Position numbers and translations under genes: made by a program. A stretch of 35,706 bases of DNA from Pseudomonas citronellolis (GTDB taxonomy: Bacteria; Pseudomonadota; Gammaproteobacteria; Pseudomonadales; Pseudomonadaceae): assembly GCF_029335315.1 (NCBI RefSeq), contig NZ_JARJLT010000380.1, positions 1 to 35,706 on the forward strand. Reading direction: 5' to 3'. A model generated the notes under the pieces. It was not told the DNA's origin. It ran no database searches and saw nothing but the letters and a program-made list of their open reading frames with translations. Of this stretch, positions 24,444 to 34,075 are shown one piece after another; positions within the stretch are counted from its first letter, which is position 1, and each line of letters starts with the position of its first letter.

Positions 24444-26027
24444 TCAGGCCGCGCCGATCCACTGCATGGCGCGCTCGGCGATCATGATCGCCGCGGCGTT
24501 GGTGTTGCCGCCCACCAGGGTCGGCATGATCGACGCGTCGACCACGCGCAGGCCCTCGATGCCGTGGACCTTCAGCTGGGCGTCGACCACCGCGTCCTCG
24601 TCCGGGCCCATGCGGCAGGTGCCTACCGGGTGGTAGATGGTGTCGGTGCGGCGGCGCAGCACCTCGATCAGTTGCTCGTCGCTGTGCAGGCCGGCGCTGT
24701 ACATGTCCTTCAGGCCGAAGCGCGCCATCGGCCGCTGCTCGCAGATTTCGCGGGCCATGCGGTAGCCCTTGAGCAGGGTCTGCACGTCGTCGTCGTGGCC
24801 GAGGATGTTCGGGTCGATGCGCGGCGCGGCGGCCGGGTCGGCCGACAGCAGGCCGACGCTGCCGGCGCTCTTCGGGCGCAGCACGCAGACATGGCAGCTG
24901 AAACCGTGGCCCCAGTGCAGCGTGCGGTTGTGGTTGTCCAGCAGGCTGACCACCGAATGCAGCTGCACGTCCGGGCGGCTCTGCTCCGGGCCGGTGCGCA
25001 GGAAGGCCCCGGCTTCGGCGAAGTTGCTCGCCAGCGGGCCGCCGTGGGTCGTCAGGTATTGCGCCAGGGCGGCGCTCATGCGCGCGCCGCCGCGCACCGA
25101 GTAGCCCGGCAGCGAGGTGTCGTGGCTGCGGTAGCAGAGCACCACGTCGGGGTGGTCGCGCAGGTTCTGGCCCACACCCGGCAGCTCGTGTTCCATCGCG
25201 ATCCCGTGGGGCTTGAGCTCGGCTTCCGCGCCTATGCCCGAAAGCATCAGCAGCTGCGGACTGCCGAACACCCCGGCGCTGAGCAGCACTTCGCGGCGCG
25301 CGCGCAGCGCCAGGTGCTGGCCCTTGTGGGTTACGCGCAGGCCGCAGGCCTGCTTGCCCTGCAGCAGGATGCGCTCGGCGCGGGCGCCGGTGAGCACCGT
25401 GAGGTTGCTCCGGCTGCCACGAATCGGCTTGAGGAAGGCGGTGGCGGCGCTCCAGCGGCGGCCATCGCGGATGGTCACCTCGTAATGGCCCACGCCCTCC
25501 TGCTCGGCGCCGTTGAAGTCCTCGTTGTAGCGGTGGCCGGCGTGCAGGCCGGCCTCGATGAAGGCGTGCGAGGCGACGTGGGCATTGACCTTGCCCACGT
25601 ACAGCTCGCCCTGGCCGCCGTGGTAGTCGCTGCCGCCGGCGTGGTGGCGCTCGCTCTTGCGGAAATACGGCAGCACCTCATCGAACGACCAGCCGGGGTT
25701 GCCCAGCGCTGCCCAGTCGTCGAAGTCGCTGCGGTGGCCGCGGATGTAGATCATCCCGTTGATCGAGCTGCTGCCGCCCAGCACCTTGCCGCGCGGCTGG
25801 TAGCCGACGCGGCCGCCCAGGCCCGGCTGCGGCACGGTGTCGAAGGCCCAGTTGACGTGGCGGGTCGGCAGGATGGCGGCGATGCCGGCCGGCGCATGGA
25901 CCAGCGGCGAGCGGTCTTCCGGCCCGGCTTCGAGCAGGCACACGGACACGCCGGGGTCGGCGCTCAGACGGTTGGCCAGTACGCAGCCGGCAGAGCCGGC
26001 ACCAACGATGATGTAGTCGAATTCCAC
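24444..26027 (-). CDS. GMC oxidoreductase, choline-dehydrogenase-like (FAD)
   Basis: This 527-residue flavoprotein has the FAD-binding GAGSAG (9-14), the GMC signature 1 region (GKVLGGSSSINGMIYIRG, about 80-97) and signature 2 (GSPQLLMLSGIG, about 255-266). The catalytic pair is His466 (YHPVGTCRMG) and Asn510 (GNTNAAA). Such enzymes oxidise primary alcohols to aldehydes and pass electrons to a quinone or dye acceptor. Translation starts at GTG 26027 with GGAG six bases upstream. It is divergent from an AraC-type regulator 97 bases away. It is probably an alcohol dehydrogenase for a linear or branched alcohol and not true BetA, since no bet genes are nearby. Confidence 0.92.
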   Translation of the reverse strand: MEFDYIIVGAGSAGCVLANRLSADPGVSVCLLEAGPEDRSPLVHAPAGIAAILPTRHVNWAFDTVPQPGLGGRVGYQPRGKVLGGSSSINGMIYIRGHRSDFDDWAALGNPGWSFDEVLPYFRKSERHHAGGSDYHGGQGELYVGKVNAHVASHAFIEAGLHAGHRYNEDFNGAEQEGVGHYEVTIRDGRRWSAATAFLKPIRGSRSNLTVLTGARAERILLQGKQACGLRVTHKGQHLALRARREVLLSAGVFGSPQLLMLSGIGAEAELKPHGIAMEHELPGVGQNLRDHPDVVLCYRSHDTSLPGYSVRGGARMSAALAQYLTTHGGPLASNFAEAGAFLRTGPEQSRPDVQLHSVVSLLDNHNRTLHWGHGFSCHVCVLRPKSAGSVGLLSADPAAAPRIDPNILGHDDDVQTLLKGYRMAREICEQRPMARFGLKDMYSAGLHSDEQLIEVLRRRTDTIYHPVGTCRMGPDEDAVVDAQLKVHGIEGLRVVDASIMPTLVGGNTNAAAIMIAERAMQWIGAA

Positions 26028-26060
26028 AGGACGCTCCGGACGAGGGCAAGGTACGTCGTG

Positions 26061-26119
26061 GATTCTTCGTTGGCCCGCGTTGGATTGATTGATCTTTGCT
26101 GACAGATAATTGATTCTTC
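26061..26119. promoter_or_regulatory. Direct repeats in the GMC-AraC divergent control region
   Basis: GATTCTTC occurs at 26061-26068 and again at 26112-26119, 51 bases apart, about five helical turns. Between them lies an AT-rich stretch (TTGGATTGATTGATC). Direct half-sites on one face of the DNA are typical of AraC-family operators. Assignment to the adjacent regulator is inference. Confidence 0.35.
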
Positions 26120-26124
26120 ACGAC

Positions 26125-27132
26125 ATGGAACCCTTCATCCGCACCACCTCCTTCGCCGGTTTTCGCGAGCTGGTTCGCCAGTTCGGGCGTGACCCGCTGG
26201 AGTACCTGAGGCGCTTCCGCATCCAGCCGCAGTTGCTCGACGACGAGGACGCGCGAGTGCCGCTGCGTTCGCTGGTGGGCATGCTCGAATGCGTGGCGGC
26301 CGAGCTGGGCTGCCCGGACTTCGGCCTGCGCATGGCCGATTACCAGAACCTTCACGTGCTCGGCCCGATCGCCGCCATTGCGCTGAACTCCGACAACGTC
26401 GGCCACGCCCTGGGCGACGTGGTGCGCTTCATCGGCTACCACAGCCCCGGCATCCACCTGGAGCTGGACCAGGCGCCGGGCCAGGCCCCGCGCCTGTGCA
26501 TCGCCCTGCGCATTCCCGGCGTGCACCAGCAGCGGCAGATGGCCGAGCTGGCCATGGGCGTGGCGCACAACACCCTCAAGCTGCTCTGCGGGCCCGGCTT
26601 CAAGGCCCAGGCGGTCGAGCTGTATGGCGCAAGCCCGGTGCCGGCGCAGCGCTACCGTCGGTTCTTCCTCAGCGAGGTGCGCGGCAACCAGGCCGGCTAC
26701 GCCATGCTGCTCAGCCGCGCGCAGCTGGAGCAACGCATCGAGCGCCAGGACCCGGCGCTTCGCCGCACCCTGGTGCAGTTCCTCAACCAGCTGGAACCCC
26801 AGGGCGCCGCCGACCTGACGGAAATGTCGCGGCGCCTGGTCCTGCGCATGCTGCCGACCCAGCGCTGCCGGCTGCCGCTGGTGGCCGAGCAGCTGGGCCT
26901 GCACGAACGCACGCTGCAGCGGCGCCTGGGCGAGTCTGGGGAAACCTTCGAAGGCATCGTCGACGCGGTGCGCCGCGAGCAGGCCGAGGGCTACCTGGCG
27001 GCCCGCGACATCCCCCTGGCGCAGATCGCCAACATGCTCGGCTACAGCGAACAGGCGGTGTTCAACCGCGCCTGCCGGCGCTGGTTCGGGCAAACGCCGG
27101 GCGCGCGGCGCCGGCAGCTGCTGAGCGGCTGA
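26125..27132 (+). CDS. AraC-family regulator (Arabinose_bd plus HTH_18 type)
   Basis: This 335-residue regulator has a large N-terminal effector domain (about 15-205, with NLHVLGPIAAIALNSDNVGHAL as a conserved part) and a C-terminal AraC DNA-binding domain (about 240-325; VAEQLGLHERTLQRRLGESG and IANMLGYSEQAVFNRACRRW). It belongs to the same subgroup as the AraC-type protein at 1816-2778 but the two are diverged. ATG 26125 was chosen over an upstream TTG (26110). It is divergent from the GMC oxidoreductase with AT-rich direct repeats in between, so it most likely activates that gene. The inducer could be the alcohol substrate. Confidence 0.92.
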   Translation: MEPFIRTTSFAGFRELVRQFGRDPLEYLRRFRIQPQLLDDEDARVPLRSLVGMLECVAAELGCPDFGLRMADYQNLHVLGPIAAIALNSDNVGHALGDVVRFIGYHSPGIHLELDQAPGQAPRLCIALRIPGVHQQRQMAELAMGVAHNTLKLLCGPGFKAQAVELYGASPVPAQRYRRFFLSEVRGNQAGYAMLLSRAQLEQRIERQDPALRRTLVQFLNQLEPQGAADLTEMSRRLVLRMLPTQRCRLPLVAEQLGLHERTLQRRLGESGETFEGIVDAVRREQAEGYLAARDIPLAQIANMLGYSEQAVFNRACRRWFGQTPGARRRQLLSG

Positions 27133-27184
27133 CGAATCGCGAGCGCGGCCCCCGTCTACACGCATACCTCGACAACCGTTCGCG

Positions 27185-27240
27185 GTTATCCGCCGTGATG
27201 GCAATGGCGGATAACGCCGTAGGCGTTATGCGCCCTACGC
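27185..27240. repeat. Palindromic intergenic repeat (GTTATCCGCC type)
   Basis: GTTATCCGCC (27185-27194) pairs perfectly with GGCGGATAAC (27206-27215) across 11 bases. It is followed by a second stem, GTAGG/CCTAC, around CGTTATGCGC. This is a frequent intergenic repeat type in Pseudomonas genomes. It lies after the AraC-type stop, in a 281-base gap between convergent genes, and may serve as a two-way terminator. Confidence 0.7.
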
Positions 27241-27287
27241 GCAGAACTCTCGCGTTTGCGGGGTTGGGGTGGGTACACCTCTCCCAG

Positions 27288-27350
27288 CGTCATCCCCGCG
27301 AACGCGGGACGTGGCTCTATCGCGAACAGCGCTTGCGCTGGCCCGAAGGG
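27288..27350. repeat. Composite intergenic repeat, inverted copy of 18963-19026
   Basis: The stretch begins with CGTCATCCCCGCGAACGCGG and includes CAGCGCTTGCGCTGG. Read on the opposite strand it matches 18963-19026 with only a few substitutions. It contains two self-complementary stems. It lies between the convergent AraC-type and spermidine-synthase-like genes; no gene is supported in this gap. Confidence 0.8.
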
Positions 27351-27413
27351 CAATAACCCAGTGCCTGATGCACTCGACATTGGACGAATCAACGCGGTAG
27401 CGCGCCAGGCGCT

Positions 27414-29954
27414 TCAGGGCGCGCCGAGGAACCAGCGGTAGTAGGGGTTGTCGCCATCGTCGCGGGCCACCTGGCCGGCCTCGCGGGCCCAGGCCTGGCG
27501 GTCGCCGCGGTAGGCCAGCAGGCTCAGCTCGTAGAAGCGCCGCAGGCGCACCCAGTGGTCATCCACCGAGGCGCGGAACGAGGGTTCGGCGTTCTCCAGC
27601 GGTGGTGCGCGACGCAACGCCAGCAGGTTCGGCAGCACGCGGGCGATTTCCCTGGCGCGCACCCAGGGCGCGTACTCGATGCGCGGCTGGTCGTCGGTGA
27701 CCGGCCGGGCGTCGCCGGCGAAGCTTTCCAGGCCCGCGCGGTCGGTCACCCAGGTGGCCAGCAGCGCTTCCGCCGAGTCCACCCCCACCGCGCCCAGCGC
27801 CGCGCTCACGGGGGCTTGGGCGAAGCGCTCGCGGATGCGCGGCACGTCCAGCCGCAACGGCTGCAGCGAGCCCACCAGCAGCATCTCGTGGAACTCGGTG
27901 GTCCACAGCGAAGCGTAGGGGAACACATCGATGAAGCTGCGCACCAGGGAGCGGCTGTCCTCCTCGTTCTGCGTCGGCAGCGGCAGCCACTGAGCGACGA
28001 TGCCGCCGGCTTCCAGGCGGTCGGCGGCCAGTTGGTAGAAGTCCCGCGAGTAAAGGTTGACCACGCCGGCGGCCGAGGGCGGCGGCGGTTCCAGGGTGAT
28101 CATGTCGTAGCGCGCAGCGCTGCGCAGCAGCTCGCGGCGGCCATCGCGCAGGCGGATGTCCAGGCGCGGGTCGCGGATGGCGTCGAAGCTGCCCTTGAAC
28201 TGCGGCGCGGCGGCCAGCACCTCGGGCAGCAGCTCGGCCACTACCGGATGACGCAGGTCGCGGTACTGCAGCATGGCGCCGGCGGTGATGCCGGTGCCGA
28301 AGCCGATCACCAGCGCCGAGCGCGGCTCGCCGTTGTGGATCAGCAACGGCAGCAGCGCTTGCAGGCGCATGTAGCGCAGCGACGGCATGGCGTCGCCGGT
28401 GTTGGACACGCCCTGGATGTACAGGCGGCTGAAGGTGTTCTGCCCCCTGCCCTGCTCCACCACGGCCACGGTGCCGCCGCGGCCTTCCTCGTAGAAGGTG
28501 ATCTGCCCGTTGCGCGCCGCCGGCAGCAGTTCCGCCAGGTGCCGGGGCGAGATGAGCGCGCCGCAGGCCAGCGTGGCCACGGCGATGGCCGCCACGCCCA
28601 GGCGCGCGCCCCGGCCAACGCCGGTACCGCGCCACACCGCCACCAGGCCTACGCCGGCGGCCAGCACCGCCAGCACCGCCAGCGTGCGCACCAGGCCCAG
28701 GCCGGGCACCAGGACGAATCCGGTGAGCAGCACCCCGAGGATGCCGCCCAGGGTGTTCAGCGCCACCACCACGCCGACGTCGCGGCCGACGTGGGTGCTG
28801 TCCACGCCCAGGCGCACGGCCAGCGGGAAGGCCGCGCCGAGCAGCGTCGTGGGCAGGAACACCACGCACAACGCCGCCACCGCGAAGCGCGCGCACATGC
28901 CCGCCAGCTCGCTGCCGCCGGCCGCCAGCACCAGCATCTCGGCGCGGCTTTGCGCGCCCACCAGCCAGTGGCCGAGGCCGGCGATCTGCAGGATGGCCAG
29001 CAACCCGGCGGCGGCGATCAGCACCCCGAACAGGCCCCAGGGGTCGCGCAGGCGGTCGGCGCGGCGGGCGTAGAGCGCGCTGCCCAGCACCAGGCCGCAG
29101 AGGTAGGTGGCCAGCACCACGGCGAAGGCGAAGGCGCGGGTACTCATGAACTGCACGATGGATTGCGTCCACACCACCTCGTAGCCCAGCGCCACGCCGC
29201 CGGCGACGCAGTACAGGGCGATGGCCAGGCGCGCCGAAGGGGCGCGTGGCGGCGCGGCGATGGGCGCCGCCGTCTCGGCGGGCTCCTGTGTTTCGCCTCG
29301 GGCCAGCCAGGCGCCGGCGGCGGCCAGCAGGTTCAGCGCGGCGGCGGCGCAGGCGCTGCCCAGCACGCCCAGCGTGGGCAGCAGCACGAAGGCGGCCAGC
29401 AGGGTTCCTGCGATGGCCCCGGCGGTGTTGGCCGCGTACAGCCCGCCGCCGGCGTGGCCGGTCTGGCCTTCCAGCGGGCGCACGGCGCGCACCAGCACCG
29501 GCAAGGTGCCGCCCATGCAGAACGCCGGTAGGCCCACCAGGGCGAACGGCAGCATCCAGGCCAGCGGGCCGAGGCTGTCTTCCAGGCGCGCGAAGGGCCC
29601 GGCCGCGTGGGCCAGTGCCCAGGTGGCGGCGACACCCAGCAGCGCCACCAGCAGTTCCAGGGCGGCGTACAGCCGCACCGGTCGGCGCAGGCGGTCGGCG
29701 CGACGGCCGAAGGCCAGGCCACCCAGGGCCAGGCCGGCGAAGAAGGCACTGATGGCGGTGGTGACGGCGTACACCTCCACCCCCACCACCAGGGACAGCT
29801 GTTTGACCCAGAGCACCTGGTAGACCAGCGCCGCGCCGCCGGAGGCGAACATCAGCAGCGCGGGAATGCGCAGTGCCAGGCGTGCCTGGGCGTGGGTCGG
29901 TCGGGCAATCGCGTTGCGGGAACTCATGGCGGAACGGCTTGCGCTCGAGGGCAT
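27414..29954 (-). CDS. Membrane-anchored spermidine-synthase-like fusion protein
   Basis: This is an 846-residue protein. The first 510 residues contain about 12-14 membrane helices in two similar halves (the MFS-like/spermidine-synthase membrane domain; GGAALVYQVLWVKQLSLVVG and GGVALGYEVVWTQSIVQFMS start each half). The next 230 form a Rossmann-type methyltransferase/aminopropyltransferase domain with VIGFGTGITAGAML as the nucleotide loop. At the position where SpeE has its catalytic DSxDP it has LEPPPP, so true spermidine synthesis is doubtful. A helical extension of about 90 residues ends the protein. ATG 29954 is chosen because the TTG at 29975 abuts the terminator of the upstream gene and AAGG lies before the ATG; ATG 29927 is another option. 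Function unknown. Confidence 0.85.
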   Translation of the reverse strand: MPSSASRSAMSSRNAIARPTHAQARLALRIPALLMFASGGAALVYQVLWVKQLSLVVGVEVYAVTTAISAFFAGLALGGLAFGRRADRLRRPVRLYAALELLVALLGVAATWALAHAAGPFARLEDSLGPLAWMLPFALVGLPAFCMGGTLPVLVRAVRPLEGQTGHAGGGLYAANTAGAIAGTLLAAFVLLPTLGVLGSACAAAALNLLAAAGAWLARGETQEPAETAAPIAAPPRAPSARLAIALYCVAGGVALGYEVVWTQSIVQFMSTRAFAFAVVLATYLCGLVLGSALYARRADRLRDPWGLFGVLIAAAGLLAILQIAGLGHWLVGAQSRAEMLVLAAGGSELAGMCARFAVAALCVVFLPTTLLGAAFPLAVRLGVDSTHVGRDVGVVVALNTLGGILGVLLTGFVLVPGLGLVRTLAVLAVLAAGVGLVAVWRGTGVGRGARLGVAAIAVATLACGALISPRHLAELLPAARNGQITFYEEGRGGTVAVVEQGRGQNTFSRLYIQGVSNTGDAMPSLRYMRLQALLPLLIHNGEPRSALVIGFGTGITAGAMLQYRDLRHPVVAELLPEVLAAAPQFKGSFDAIRDPRLDIRLRDGRRELLRSAARYDMITLEPPPPSAAGVVNLYSRDFYQLAADRLEAGGIVAQWLPLPTQNEEDSRSLVRSFIDVFPYASLWTTEFHEMLLVGSLQPLRLDVPRIRERFAQAPVSAALGAVGVDSAEALLATWVTDRAGLESFAGDARPVTDDQPRIEYAPWVRAREIARVLPNLLALRRAPPLENAEPSFRASVDDHWVRLRRFYELSLLAYRGDRQAWAREAGQVARDDGDNPYYRWFLGAP

Positions 29955-29981
29955 CGGGACTGCCTTGTCGGACAAAGGAAA

Positions 29982-30008
29982 GCCCGCGACGGCGGAACCG
30001 TCGCGGGC
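29982..30008 (-). terminator. Terminator after sulfatase copy 2
   Basis: GCCCGCGACGG (29982-29992) pairs perfectly with CCGTCGCGGGC (29998-30008) across a five-base loop. On the minus strand it is followed by TTTCCTTT. It lies 43 bases beyond the sulfatase stop and separates it from the spermidine-synthase-like gene. Confidence 0.8.
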
Positions 30009-30051
30009 CGGTAGACGGGCGCCGCCGAAGCGGCACCCAGAGCATGGCTCA

Positions 30052-31626
<1,575 letters not shown>

Positions 31627-31655
31627 CGTTGTTGTTGCTCCATTCCAGTTTGCTT

Positions 31656-31670
31656 GTCGTGAGCCACGAC
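31656..31670. promoter_or_regulatory. 15-bp inverted repeat upstream of sulfatase copy 2
   Basis: GTCGTG (31656-31661) and CACGAC (31665-31670) are perfect inverted copies around AGC, 30 bases upstream of the sulfatase start and 58 bases after the HAD stop. It could be an operator over the sulfatase leader or a small stem ending the upstream transcript; there is no T run. Support is modest. Confidence 0.3.
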
Positions 31671-31727
31671 TGTTTTCACTGGAGACGCCGACTACCTGGC
31701 TGGAAATCCCCTAGCACGCGTGGTTCG

Positions 31728-32741
<1,014 letters not shown>

Positions 32742-32755
32742 GAGACGTCCTTGAT

Positions 32756-34075
32756 TCATGGGTTCAACGGCTTCAGGCCGCCGCTCGCGGGCGCATCGGC
32801 GGCGCGGGTGGCGACGGCGCGGTGCAGTGCGGGCAAGGCCTCGGTCAACTCGGCGGCAGCTCCCTGCTGTGGCCCGCGCCCGAAGCGGGCTCTGGAGAAA
32901 GCTAGCAAATAATTGACAGTTGGCGCGGGCAGTTCCGGCAGCAAGCTGCTCATTTCGCGACACCCGGTGCGACGCCTCAGCCACAGGTACAGGGCGCCCA
33001 ACTGCGGCGGCGAGCCTTGCAACTGCGGGCGCACCTGCTTCCAGGCGTAGGCTGCGGAGTCCAGCCGGGCCTGGCGGCGGCGCTGGCGCCAGGCGCGCCA
33101 CTTGCCGACCAGCGGCGCGCCCCAGGCGTTCGCCAAATACCAGCCAATGGCCAGCAGCGCCAGCACCAGCGCCCATAGCAACCAATGCCCGGCGATATGC
33201 ACCTGGGCCTTCTGCCCCAGCTTGCGCAGGTCGTCGGTCAGAGAGAAGGGAGCCTGGTAGCTCGCCGCGCCGCTGGCGGTGATCTCCAGCGCCGGCACCG
33301 CAGCGGTGTGTGCCTCGCCGCTGGCGGTGTCCCACCATTTCAGCTCGATGGCCGGCAGGCTGTAGGTGCCGGCCTCGCTCACCACGTAGGTCACCGCGTC
33401 GGCGCGCTGGCCGCCGTTCACGCCGCCGCGTCCGTCGCTCAGCGGGCCCACCTCCGGCGTCTGCACGTAGCGCTTGAGCCCCTCCACCTCGGCGAAGGCC
33501 GGCGGCGGGATGAGCATGGCCTGGGCGCCCAGCGCCTTCACCTGGAGCCGTCGCGTGACGCTATCGCCCACCCGCAGCGGCTGGTGCGAGGCCTGCAGCG
33601 ACTGGCTGAACAGCACCTGGCTGGCCACCAGGCGCGCGCCCTGGTCCGCCGCCGCGCCGCTAGGCTGGCGGGCGCTGAAGCTCAGCGCCTGGGTGTGCAC
33701 CGTCAGCGGCCCGTCGCCCTGCCCCGGCGTCACCACGATAGCCAGCGCGGGGACGGCGAAGGCCTGTGCCCGTTGCGGGGTGATCTGGTAGTTGAAGCGC
33801 AGACCGAAGAACGGCGTGCCGTCGATCCGTTCGTTGAGGTGGGTCGCCTCGCCATTGGGCGCGGAGACCACCGCGCCGTCCAGCTCCAGCTTCGGCAGCT
33901 GTGGCGCGTCGGTGAACCAGGTGTCCACCAGCACGTCCACCTGCAGGTTCAGGGTGCCGCCCACCAGCACCGAGTCCGCGGGAACCAGGCTGGCGCGCAC
34001 CTTCACCTCGGGCGCGGGGTCGGCCAGGGCGAGCAGCGGCGCCAGGGTCAGCAACAGCAGCAACAGGCGTTTCAT
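32756..34075 (-). CDS. BatD-like protein (oxygen-tolerance family)
   Basis: This 439-residue protein has an N-terminal signal peptide (1-18, LAPLLALA-D), a periplasmic beta-sandwich region (about 20-285) and one membrane helix (about 300-325, HWLLWALVLALLAIGWYLAN), with a cytoplasmic tail of about 115 residues. This layout and the gene order behind a VWA-TPR gene match BatD. Bat proteins work with MoxR AAA ATPases in envelope stress or protein maturation, though their exact function is not settled. The ATG lies in an ATGA overlap with the preceding VWA-TPR stop, and its own stop overlaps an ATG before the HAD gene. The call relies on context and topology, since BatD sequences vary. Confidence 0.82.
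   Translation of the reverse strand: MKRLLLLLLTLAPLLALADPAPEVKVRASLVPADSVLVGGTLNLQVDVLVDTWFTDAPQLPKLELDGAVVSAPNGEATHLNERIDGTPFFGLRFNYQITPQRAQAFAVPALAIVVTPGQGDGPLTVHTQALSFSARQPSGAAADQGARLVASQVLFSQSLQASHQPLRVGDSVTRRLQVKALGAQAMLIPPPAFAEVEGLKRYVQTPEVGPLSDGRGGVNGGQRADAVTYVVSEAGTYSLPAIELKWWDTASGEAHTAAVPALEITASGAASYQAPFSLTDDLRKLGQKAQVHIAGHWLLWALVLALLAIGWYLANAWGAPLVGKWRAWRQRRRQARLDSAAYAWKQVRPQLQGSPPQLGALYLWLRRRTGCREMSSLLPELPAPTVNYLLAFSRARFGRGPQQGAAAELTEALPALHRAVATRAADAPASGGLKPLNP

Noticed and set aside
24444-26027. Naming the GMC oxidoreductase betA (choline dehydrogenase)
   Set aside because: Fold and catalytic residues fit, but betB, betI and choline transporters are absent nearby and the neighbouring AraC-type regulator is unlike BetI. 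Many GMC alcohol dehydrogenases share this similarity.
27555-29531. 658-codon plus-strand open frame rich in Gln, His, Gly and Arg
   Set aside because: It could be mistaken for a repetitive protein, but it is antisense to the membrane helices of the spermidine-synthase-like gene, and the Gln/His richness follows from Leu/Val codons on the opposite strand.
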